Position numbers and translations under genes: made by a program. A stretch of 39,240 bases of DNA, taken from contig NW_020170392.1 of the NCBI RefSeq assembly GCF_000524195.1, positions 1,010,842 through 1,050,081 on the forward strand, read 5' to 3'. Below, piece after piece: positions 22,404 through 39,240 of this stretch; within the stretch, counting starts at the first letter, position 1, and each line of letters begins with the position of its first letter. The notes beneath the pieces are model-generated. The model was given only the letters and a program-made list of their open reading frames with translations, had not been told where the DNA came from and did not search any database. The stretch is from Echinococcus granulosus. Its lineage: Eukaryota > Platyhelminthes > Cestoda > Cyclophyllidea > Taeniidae.

Positions 22404-22409
22404 AATAAA
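22404..22409 (+). promoter_or_regulatory. Poly(A) signal AATAAA of the AKAP1 gene
   Basis: First AATAAA after the AKAP1 stop (21842-21844), which gives a 3' UTR of about 0.58 kb. A long open frame in the UTR (21919-22302) is low-complexity and overlaps no domain. Confidence 0.6.
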
Positions 22410-23459
22410 TGTTGATTTAACATTTGTTTCCTGTGCCGACCGGCAGTTTAGTCAGTGGAGGATTTCGTGCTGTTATTTTTCTAGCGTAACTTCGGGACGG
22501 GGGGCTGTAGGCCGCTGAGGGGTGTAGAAACCGATGGCGGCTGCGGTTCGTGTCATGCCGTCGTGGTGCTCGCACAATGGCTTTGGGGTGATCCTGCTGC
22601 CCTGTGGCCTGGCGGTGGTGTTCACGCGCGCGAGCGAGTGCTAGCCCTACTCTTTCCTGCCCTGAGTCGACGCATAAATATTGGAAAGGTCCAGTATCTC
22701 ATTGACTCCTGGAGACCTTCTTTCAGCAAAGCAGCCTGTGAGATTCATTACGTTAATTCCGATTAGCGTTTAACAACAGGTGTTGGGTAATTACTTTTAC
22801 GCAGTCGACGGTTCTGCACACCACGTCGCAGTTATTCGTGCCTCAGGCACGCATTTCCAAATTAGCTCCGATAATAAAGCAGTGTATTTGCGTAATGAAG
22901 CAAGGTTCTCAGACACCTAACGGTGGGTTTTCACACATCAATGTGCCCTCCCCCCACCCTCAGCGTTTCTTCTTTGTGAATATTCTTGTCTTTTCGAACA
23001 AAATAAACCTGATTTTATGCTATAAACTGCCGTGAGTGGTAAACTTCGCTTCTACGATCAATTCGGTCACTCAGATTTGCCTCCTATTTGTTTTGTTGTT
23101 CCATGTTCTGCGTGCTCGGGCCCGAGCTAATAAATAGGTGGCGATGGGACTCATGTAATTCCATAAAGTCATTATTCGATTGTAATGCAGATGGCAAATG
23201 TAGTTTTAATTCATTAAGCGATCGCCCTTCTCCAAATCACGTTTAAAGGCGGGTCATCCCGAGGCGATGTAGTGGTTGCAGAGCGCGCACAAACAAAAAA
23301 ACTTTGGATTAAAAAAAAAGGGGTGCGGTAAACACACACGCCTAGACGGTGATGGACTGATAAGCATAGTGTTATCGTACCCATATCACCACCCTAAGTC
23401 CCCCCACCGTGTTCATTTGACCTCGGGGTCTTAAAGTCACAGGCTGGATGATTCATTCC
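22410..23459. other. Intergenic DNA downstream of AKAP1, partly GC-rich
   Basis: GC-rich at about 22490-22650 and CpG-rich again from about 23230. A 36-codon ATG frame at 22533 has no splice or domain support. Nothing else can be assigned. Confidence 0.45.
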
Positions 23460-23660
23460 CGCGCCCGGATAATGATGGCACGCACGCCGCGAGAGCAAAG
23501 CACCGGTCAAGGTCGCATCTTCATTGGCCAGTTTGGTGGGCGGGGTTTGTTTGGAAGCTATAATGCCGCTTGCACGTGACTAACCCGGAGAACGGCGTGG
23601 CTCCTTTTTTGGCCAAAAAGCACGGCTTATCGAAATCAAGGCGCAAATATTATCGCTGAG
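23460..23660. promoter_or_regulatory. Promoter-like CpG-rich patch
   Basis: Clustered elements: inverted CCAAT box (CATTGGCC, 23522-23529), GC box (GGGCGGGG, 23538-23545), TATAAT (23559-23564) and E-box CACGTG (23573-23578), in a CpG-rich setting. No recognised gene starts nearby on either strand. Confidence 0.35.
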
Positions 23661-24431
23661 GTGAAAGTGGTGCTGCCTGGACGGTGAATTTTTGGCCTGA
23701 TTAAGTGAAGAGTGAAGAGATATCAGTGTGTCTTCCCTTCACCCAATGTGAAGTACTTGCGCCAAATATGAAATATGTTGAGTATGGTAGATTAGAAAGA
23801 CCCATTCTAACTCTTGACAGGGTATTAACATACTGTTGGCGATTTCACTTACTTATCTGGTGTTTGATACAACGAATTCGCTGGATAGGCTAAGGACGTT
23901 TCATTGAAGGCGAATCCCATGACTCTAGACTAGCTAGATACGCTTAGATGAATAGCACTACGTAAGGATACTTTTAGAATGCACTCGCAATGACCTCAGA
24001 GTAGAACCCTCAGATGTATACATATGACCATGGTGTGTGATCGTTTTTGGGAATTGAATATAGAAGAATAGCCATCCGTGAAGTCTAGGTCCCTTATAAA
24101 ACTTTAGCATCTAAATGGCATATGAGGGGTAGGATAAGTCTAGCGACGCTCAAATAAATGAATAACTGACATTAGGACTGATATATGCAGCAACTTGAAG
24201 ACATTACTTCGAGTAGACACCCAAAAAGCTCTTACACAATCTCCTTTGTTGGTTTTGAATCGTTAATACAGATAAGCTTGCCTCGTCTAAAATAATTTTA
24301 TGTAAATAAACCAGCGACTGGATGGACAAGGTAGAAAAATATCGCAAAGTGAATCGTTTGTGGAGCCTGTGTATGACCATCTAAAAGTGTCTTGGGTCCA
24401 GCATCGTCAGCACTCTTGATTCTTGCAAGTT

Positions 24432-24531
24432 NNNNNNNNNNNNNNNNNNNNNNNNNNNNNNNNNNNNNNNNNNNNNNNNNNNNNNNNNNNNNNNNNNNNN
24501 NNNNNNNNNNNNNNNNNNNNNNNNNNNNNNN
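24432..24531. other. Assembly gap (100 N)
   Basis: Exactly 100 N, the conventional filler for a gap of unknown size. The sequence on the two sides may not be contiguous. Confidence 0.98.
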
Positions 24532-26992
24532 TAATTATAGCAAAGCAGATCTAAAGATACATCTTATTTTATCGAAGTAATGTTAGGCTTGGAGTCTAAG
24601 CTATGGACTGCGAGAACCGGTGAGATTCGGGGGCGTCGAGCGCACCTGTGACCATGCCTTTAACAATCGGCCGAAACTCCGCTGGTCTGCTGCTGTTTGG
24701 CACAGTGCTTTCGAATCCACCGTCACAGGCATACATGTACGCAAGCACACACCTCTAACATGTCAGCGCTGCCAAACTCCATATATCTTTTGCTATCACT
24801 GCAAAGGGAGTCGTCATTGAGTCGTCTTTGCGGTCGCATTTTCCCGATTTAAGTTTGTCTCCATCTCGTGGCGGTGATAGACATAAAACTTCTTTGGTTT
24901 GGAAAGTAGAACGAACCTAGGATGCGTATTGCTTGCCCTCCACTCTGAGCTCCACACTGAACTTCCTAAGGGTTAGGATGCCACAAACAATCGTGCAAGG
25001 CAAAATTAGACGTTCTGGTTATCGTGAACAGCAAATGAAGCTCATTTAGACACGCGTCTACTACGTGCCGTCTACTGCACGCATGACCGTACCTGTTGAC
25101 ACCAAACTATAGTTAGTTAAATCAACAGCCCGAAAAAGGTAAGCGGAAAGTTTGATCAGTCAGCTCAGCGCCTCGCGGTGTGAGGCTTCGTACTCTGATT
25201 TGGCTGCCTGGCCATTTAGGCTTCACGCCACCACCTACTCTAGCATTGCAGCATAGCCACGTTTCTTACAACAGATGCTTGACTATTTACTGGGGGGAAT
25301 GGCACGCCCAAAATCAAATGAATGTATCTTCATTCACAGTCTTCATAGAGGTTGTGTTTTCCTTCCCGCCTCCATTCCAAAATGCAGTAAGCTAAGCCTT
25401 ATAAGTATTTTTCGGAGTCGCCGGAATTCACTCACATCTTGCATGTCATCTCACAAGCAGCATGTCAATCGGTATGAATGCAGTACCACGTAGTGCCTGG
25501 TTTTCTAGCAAGAATTAAAATTATATGCAATGGCTATAGTAAAATAGATTCGTCACGAATAAAAAACACTTTTAATGAGCATCTTACCAACAGTGGAAAC
25601 CAGTTGTTGCTACTAAGTTGGCAATTTAACGTCAACGCTTCCACCTACCACGATTTTGGCTCTCCACTCCTCTAATGATTTACGGTCGCACTTGAAAATA
25701 CTTGACGCTAGTAGATTGCAGGCCACTCAAACAGATGAAGTGTACGCTGGGCAAGGAATGCTTTCAACTGTTGACTAATTTCCGGTTTTGGTAATAAAAA
25801 GTATTCGCGAACTAGGATTCTGTTGATAAGCGAGACACATTTCATCCACCTCCCGAATTAACTAATTCGATTTCATGCATTTCTCAACTGAGGAGGTGTG
25901 TTTTGGGTGGTGCATTGCCAACCCTGAAGTACCATTAGACTGGAAGGAGGATCCACTAATTGTATTAATTTAAAATGTATTTTACAATTTGGCATCGCGT
26001 TGATGAGTCTCTGAGCCCAGCCAATTCTCAGGCACAGGCTCGCAATCACTCGTTCTTTTGAACTACCCTTCTCTGCCTAGCACGAGGTAATGTGACTCTC
26101 AACGCTAGTCCTTTTTTGGATTCACATCAGGTGAATCACCAACTCCAGATCACTATTTCATCTGGTGAAACCTGAGTTATGACAACCTAGGCTAGCTGGC
26201 CTGGCGATCTGTACGGACATGAACCCGGAAGTTGTGCGTGACACCAGTGGCTTCTGTCTGTTGCTCTTCCTCTCATTCGCAAATCCTGATTAACTGAAAA
26301 TTGCAGCCGCTTTTTGATAGTAAAATATAGCTTCAATTTAGCAATCAGTCACACCATCAACTGCCATCTAGACACTACCCATCTTTTTTCCCATTGTGGA
26401 AGACGTAGCTGCCAAATACAAAATCTTCGACTCCGCGTTGTGACAGTTAACGCAGCTAGCCGAAAACGTCAAGCAAATATAATCCGCGTTCTGCTTGCCT
26501 GGATATGTGAGTCACTCAGACAACGGTTCAATCTCCAGCCCCTACTGCCATTCAAGAAGAGACTGTCTCACAATGCATGTACAATTCGTGACTAGAATTG
26601 GGTAGTTTTTGCGAAAAGTTGTGATAACTAATCGAAAATCATGATGTTAATGTGTCTATGAGCCGGGGTAAGCGCTGACAATAACCATCACCGAGTGCCC
26701 CGACTAGCAGGGCTATTCCTGAGGTTCAGAAGGATTTTGACTACAACTTCCTGCCCGAGTTCCCTCAAGGACGTTGCTCAAAATCAGTTCCTGGGTGGAA
26801 ATAATAGTGATAGACAGTATTTAATTTAATTTTTACACTAATTCGTGTGAGGTGTAAAAGCAATTGTTATTGTAATGTTGAATAATACCGAAAAGTGCAT
26901 CATGGCACCTAGCACAAACTGCGCAGTTCCAGCTTATTTTAGACGCATAAAGTCTTAGTCGCAGTTCAGCCGAGAGGTTGATTAAATTTTGA

Positions 26993-27035
26993 TGGAGGTG
27001 TTGTTGTTGGTATTGTTATTGTTGTTACACCTCCA
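26993..27035. repeat. 9-bp hairpin enclosing a TTG/TTA microsatellite
   Basis: TGGAGGTGT (26993-27001) and ACACCTCCA (27027-27035) are exact reverse complements around a 25-nt loop made of TTG and TTA-type triplets. Confidence 0.6.
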
Positions 27036-28623
27036 ACGCAGCATGAGAAAATTTGCTGAATATTCAAGCAAGTGTTTGCGAGGGCATTAAAGTAGTAAAA
27101 GAAAATTAAATGAATCTCATGCCAAATTTAATGTCTCAAAGCATACACGATATCGCCTTTAGATTTTGGAGAACCTTAATTATAAATGATTTTAGTTTAG
27201 GTTGAATATGTCAAGGCTTTCAACAAATTGTTGTTTGGAATGTATTCCTATTAGATCCAATTAGGCATTCACAAAAAGATATGCGAAATTTATGAAGAAG
27301 AAACCGGTTTGTATATGCACTATTGTAGGCTCCTACGTAGTAGCACTAGTAGTGCACACAAGAAATAACTCTTTGGTCACCCACTTCAGGCCACTTACGC
27401 CACCAACTTGTGGCGTTTCTCCTAGCGCCCACCATTTGTCTCCGTCAGGTGAGAATATCGAATTTTACCATTGATCTCGGTCATTAATTTGCTTGAGAGC
27501 GAACTACTTCATTCTCTTCTTGAATGCTTCATTTAAGGCAATATTAATGTGACCATTCCTTCGAAGCAGGTAAGGGATTCAAAAATCAGCAGCGATAGCG
27601 CTTAAATGGAGTCATAACAGAACTTAAAATTCTTAAAACATTCTATTAAGGTAACAGTGGTTAAGCTCTACCCTCAGATGTGTTACGTCACGAGACGACT
27701 TATGAGTCTGGCTGCCTTAACGGTGAGATACCCTTATAAGTGTGGGAAGATAGGTGCTTTTGCAGAAGAGCTTCGGTTACTTAAAATTTGCTCACCCTTG
27801 CGCGGGTCACTCGTAAAAAGGCCTTTTCGGCTAAAAAAGGTATTAAAGTAATGCTATGCAGATGTTTTTCCGAAGAATTGATGCGTCTAATTAACTAAAC
27901 ATCATAAAATACGTGTTCTCTTTCATGTTCACGTAGAGTCTTAGATGGCACCGCTGAGTGAGGAATAAAACTGTTATTCGATGGTAAGTTAGTTTCCTGA
28001 CTAACAAGGAATATTATCTTCTATCCAAAACAAGACACATTTAGGAGGTCAGTGATAAAGCGCCTGACATCTGGACTCTTCAGCGAGTAAAACCTGGTAC
28101 TTACTACCTTCTCCTCCAAGCAGACCTTTGTCACCTAGCACTAGTAAATCAGCTTCCGATCTGCGACTCAAAAGTGAAACTGTGATTCGATTCAACTGAT
28201 GTATATGGCTAGATCATTACTAAAAAGGCACATTATGGCAGTTTAATGCAGGAATCACAAGACAGTTCATCATATTTTGACAAGCAGTTGGTCTTATTAT
28301 GATAAGAGCAGAACCAAGCATTTTCCTCTATTACCATTTACTCAGTGCTACTATTAGACTACTTAATCAGCCCATTTATTTAAAGGTAATCTTTGAAGGT
28401 AAATGGTCACATTAACTGTAATCAAGCCTGGAATCTTTTATGCTTAATCAAGATGATGACAGCACTATAGCATTAATTATTAGATTTAGTGCGTTTCAAA
28501 TAACAGGAACACAGGGTGGAACCTTGCCATAAGGAGGGTAAATTAGAATCGCCTCTGTGTGCACATTCTACTTTGCTTTCATCTTTCTTTCCTTCAATGC
28601 ACTTCTACCATCGATTGTTTTAG

Positions 28624-29163
28624 TTATTTGGGCTTTGGTTACGCGCGTTGTGCCGGGTTGTCATGCTGCGTGGTCTCCTGGTTCGTAGTCGGTGCGTTTG
28701 TTGATCATCTGATGAAAAACTTGCCCTCTATGAAAAGTGACATTTCTCTTATCACCTGATTATTCTTATTCTAAGAGTGCTTACTTTGATTTTCAGCTTT
28801 TTACGATGTGAATTGAGGGCACTCATCTCGGTAATCCAACGACCTATTCATGATTAGAACCTCTTGCTTGCTTATTAAATGCTGAAAGCTGTTCGATGAT
28901 GCAGGCTATTACGACGAAGTTGCTGTCATTTTAGGCTTCAAAGTAGTGATGAATGCGGTGCTGCCCCTCGGTAGAAGCTCTAGGTAAGGCCCTTCCTAAG
29001 GCTGAATGATTACTCTTCTCTTGGCTGTCTTAGTCCTGCTGACCCTTTCTTAATGACGCCTCTGATTACTACATTTTTTTTCTCACAGTTGATCTTCCAG
29101 GAACGACTCACACTTCGGTCTCTAAACTGCTGGAGGTACCGCTGGGTGTTTCACGACCTCTGA
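28624..29163 (+). CDS. Weak candidate: three phase-compatible exon-like segments, membrane-protein-like
   Basis: Segments 28624-28691, 28905-28983 and 29034-29163 each follow a pyrimidine-rich AG. The first two end in GTGCGT and GTAAGG, and the third ends at TGA. Phases join without a break. The translation has VVSWFVVGYYDEV followed 12 residues later by VLPLG. This recalls transmembrane segment 3 of SLC6 transporters (VVS....YY...LPW), but the Trp after LP and the rest of the family are missing. No 5' exon was found. It could be a pseudogene fragment, a diverged gene or chance; confidence is low. Confidence 0.2.
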
Positions 29164-29539
29164 ACCTATGCTTCTACTCCAGCTGGGTAAATACATTTGT
29201 CTCGTTTGTCTTACTTCTAATTTTTGCTACTTGATTGGCCTAGAGAAGGCTAGTGGGATTATGTCTCCTTTTTAACTTGCTGTGGAACCCAGCTACCATC
29301 GACATGCTTCGGTGGTTGATACTTTCCCCACATACGATCGGCGGTTGCGTCCGTCTAAAGGCTCTGCTACGCTACCCCCACGCGACGCGTTAGGTGCGTG
29401 TTAGTTTGTGCTGTACATATTTGGTTTGATGATATTGGGGTATTTACAATCGGAGTTGTGGTCCTACCGAAGGTCTTGCCGTCTCAGGGTTTACACCAAC
29501 GTGAAACAGGTACGAGAGGCTAGTGAAATCAGAAGAACA

Positions 29540-29545
29540 TTTAAT
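29540..29545 (-). promoter_or_regulatory. Poly(A) signal ATTAAA of GALE
   Basis: ATTAAA on the minus strand, about 65 nt after the GALE stop codon (29609-29611). It is the common one-base variant of AATAAA. Confidence 0.45.
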
Positions 29546-29593
29546 TGGCAGATAACTTAGCAAAGCGAGTGCAGAGAGGTTCCCTCGGGGAGA

Positions 29594-29604
29594 GGGGGGG
29601 GGGG
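29594..29604. repeat. 11-base G homopolymer just past the GALE stop
   Basis: G11 on the plus strand (C11 in the GALE transcript), beginning 4 nt after the stop, with further G-runs next to it (CGGGGAGAGG). It is prone to length error in sequencing and might form a quadruplex on the plus strand. Confidence 0.8.
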
Positions 29605-29608
29605 AATT

Positions 29609-37332
<7,724 letters not shown>

Positions 37333-39240
37333 TCAATGCTCCCCAGCCTCCTCTCCCCCCTGTCTATCACCTCTGGATTTGGAATCCTCGGAATCACCAC
37401 TCTCGAGGTCATCATCCTCATCTGCAGCCTCCCCATCGGTGTCTTCGTCCATTTCCTCCTCCTCCTGCTCCTGATCCTGCATTGCCTCATCTTCGTCCTC
37501 CGAAAGCAACGAATTCGGCTTCTGAAAAAGAGGGGAAGCAAATGAGTGCTACTAATACTAAAATAGGTAGTGAAGTAAAAATACAGATGTTGCCAAGGCG
37601 ACGTACATTAGCAGTAGCCACAATAACAGGAGTGGAGGCATCGCTGAAAGACGAGGTTTCAGGAATAAGTGGGGAACGCGACCGGGCCCGCGAATCAGCT
37701 GTCGGGAGGTCTTCCCTTGGAGAAGTACCTTTGACAGCTCCATAAGGAGCCTTCTGATTGCAACCCATGGCTGACTTAGCCGTGCCGCCGGCGGAGGATG
37801 ACAGGGTCTTGCCACTTCGATTTGAATGACCTCTGGCCTGTTGTTGCTTCTGAATTATCTCCCCATTTGATCGACTTTCACTGCCCTAAAAATTCAAAGC
37901 AGTAGTTGTTAGAGTTAATATCACCGTGTTCGGTTGCGAGTTGAAAACTTGTTCCTTATGGAGTTCAACAATCTATTAAAGTACTCACTAACTGTACATC
38001 ATTTAAACAGTGCCTTGTTCAGCTCTGCTGATAGTGAAGAAATATGGGGAATCAGTGGGCGATGATAAAGGTAAGGAAGGCATTTTTTACTTCTTACAAA
38101 ATTAAATGCCTCAATGATAGGTACTAGCCAGTTTTTCCAGATCTAATAAAAAAGGGGGCGGAGTTTATAAGTCCAAATCTTGCTCATAGGTGGGACAGCA
38201 GCGTTATTTGTTCGACTCGAGGCTTCTTTAGAAGAAAACTAGTCTGCATTTCAGCGGATACTCCGGTGAAAACTCCCGACTTTCCCAAGTTTAATGCTGT
38301 TATGATACCGGTTCAAAGAGGAAGCATCATTAGGTTTTCCACTTTTATCTTTTATCTTCCGCCTTTGTACTGAGAAGGGAAGCTTCAAGATGACCAGTTT
38401 TCAACGTTCGTCCACTGAAATTCACCTAGCTATCTGGCCTTGTTTTAAATGATCCAGCATAGGAAAAATAATAACCATGCAAAATCATGCCACTGATTTG
38501 CGTCTACCATGTAATGGATGCATACGTAATAATTACAGTAGACTTTCCCATCATTATCAACCCCGATATCGGCTCAGGTCAGCTATGTGGCAAATGGTTC
38601 GTTTTGGGTCAAAAGTTAAGACCTCTAAATGGCAGAAAACGTTTCAAACCATCAGCTAACGTAGTGAGAGTACCTCATTTACGACGTCAAGCTGTCTACG
38701 CTACTGTACCATGATTCTACGTGTGAATTCAATCAAGCGACCGTTCCTTAAATGATATATAGTTATCCACGAGAATGCTTGAAAGACGGAAACAGTAAAG
38801 AAGTAAGATACTTTAAAAGGAAATAAAAATGAGTTTGAAAGTTGAGTCTCAAAGACGGCATTTCTTGCCTTAAAAAGAGAAGCCGGATATTTTGAGGATA
38901 ATAAAATAAAAGCAAGAGTTCTAACCTCGCTTTGCAGTTTTTCCGTCAAAATGTTGGTCAAGTAATCCTTAATAGGACGACCAGGAGGATTCCAATTGGT
39001 GTAAAACTGGCTACATCGACGCGAAAGCAACCGCAGGGCACGCCAGCTCCACTCCTCACGATTGATACGCCTATGGGGACGAAGAAGAGACTAACCAACC
39101 ATAAAGAGCGTCCGCAGGGAAAAAAATTGGAGAATGTTAGACCCACTTGTACTGCTCCTCCACCTTTTCCTGTGGATCCAACTCAAGAATGGCATCCTGA
39201 AAGTAGGTCTGAAGGTCAGGGGGTTGAAAAACACCTCTTT
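37333..39240 (-). CDS. THOC1: THO complex subunit 1-like, C-terminal exons (partial)
   Basis: Exons 39240-39147 (open at the window edge), 39070-38926, 37885-37607 and 37521-37333 join in phase and end with TGA at 37333-37335; 234 aa are present. The recognisable part is the conserved block EEQYKRINREEWSWRALRLL followed by SRR and a DYL..IL segment. I match it to THOC1/HPR1, a nuclear THO/TREX subunit that couples transcription to mRNA export. The next exon is Ser/Gly/basic-rich (ARSRSP), and the last is a strongly acidic tail (EDEDEAMQDQEQEEEMDED). The death domain found at the vertebrate THOC1 C-terminus is not seen. The first exon may begin at an internal AG after a pyrimidine run near 39219 instead of crossing the edge. 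The remaining N-terminal part lies to the right of the window. Confidence 0.7.

Larger units (their letters stand above)
23661..28560. other. Gene-poor region with an assembly gap
   Basis: No supported exon. It contains the N gap (24432-24531) and several inverted repeats: GATTCAC/GTGAATC (26119-26137), TTTTACAC/GTGTAAAA (26831-26859), the TTG-looped hairpin (26993-27035) and ACGCCAC/GTGGCGT (27397-27416). Open frames here are short, with no domain sense. Confidence 0.5.

Noticed and set aside
22533..22643. 36-codon ATG frame in GC-rich DNA (MAAAVRVMPSW...)
   Set aside because: Looks gene-like only because of GC-rich composition; there is no splice continuation, homology or poly(A) signal.
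26520..26545. tRNA B-box-like GGTTCAATCTCC
   Set aside because: No cloverleaf, A box or acceptor stem can be built around it.
29091..29187. Alternative exon reading DLPGTTHTSVSKLL in the weak candidate gene
   Set aside because: Good acceptor and donor, but its phase does not fit the preceding exon; the 29034 acceptor fits.
29305..29392. Open GC-rich segment with splice-like ends after the weak candidate
   Set aside because: Phase does not match either possible preceding exon and no family is recognisable.

Overview
The window looks like animal nuclear DNA from a draft assembly: the genes are split by GT-AG introns, there is a 100-base run of N (24432-24531), and AATAAA poly(A) signals are present. 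The gene set (AKAP1, GALE, THOC1, a coiled-coil centrosomal-type protein, two small cupins) is metazoan. The mix of very short introns (49-77 nt) with kilobase introns, and 3' splice acceptors sitting just before every start codon, would suit a flatworm (tapeworm or fluke). The phylum is my inference and is not proven by the sequence.

Left part (1-7.4 kb): a probable terminal exon of an unidentified plus-strand gene (220-424), then two small single-domain cupin genes on the plus strand. The first has no intron (529-846) and the second has one 70-nt intron (4817-5204). They encode proteins of identical length (105 aa) that align without gaps. Around and between them is noncoding DNA with two copies of a dispersed repeat of about 170 bp.

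Middle (7.7-22.4 kb): a minus-strand gene of at least 15 coding exons (16073 to 7745) encodes a coiled-coil protein with SFI1-type W/HxxLL repeats, most like CCDC191. Divergent from it, 2.2 kb away, is an AKAP1-type gene on the plus strand (18248-21844). Its protein has an N-terminal membrane anchor, a long acidic region with tandem repeats of about 50 aa, a KH domain, a Tudor domain and a Q/N/R-rich tail.

Right part (22.4-39.2 kb): 7 kb of mostly gene-poor DNA holds an orphan promoter-like CpG-rich patch (about 23.46-23.66 kb), the assembly gap, and a weak three-exon candidate (28624-29163). It is followed by the complete seven-exon GALE gene on the minus strand (35855 to 29609) and the last four exons of a THOC1-like gene, also minus (39240 to 37333).

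The genes do not form one pathway. AKAP1 anchors kinase and RNA at mitochondria, GALE interconverts UDP-sugars, THOC1 works in mRNA export, and the coiled-coil protein is probably centrosomal or ciliary. The observations most worth checking are: splice acceptors directly upstream of all five start codons (trans-splicing or 5'-UTR introns), the AKAP1 repeat array and its possible second N-terminus, an alanine gatekeeper in GALE, the dispersed repeat family, and the cupin pair.
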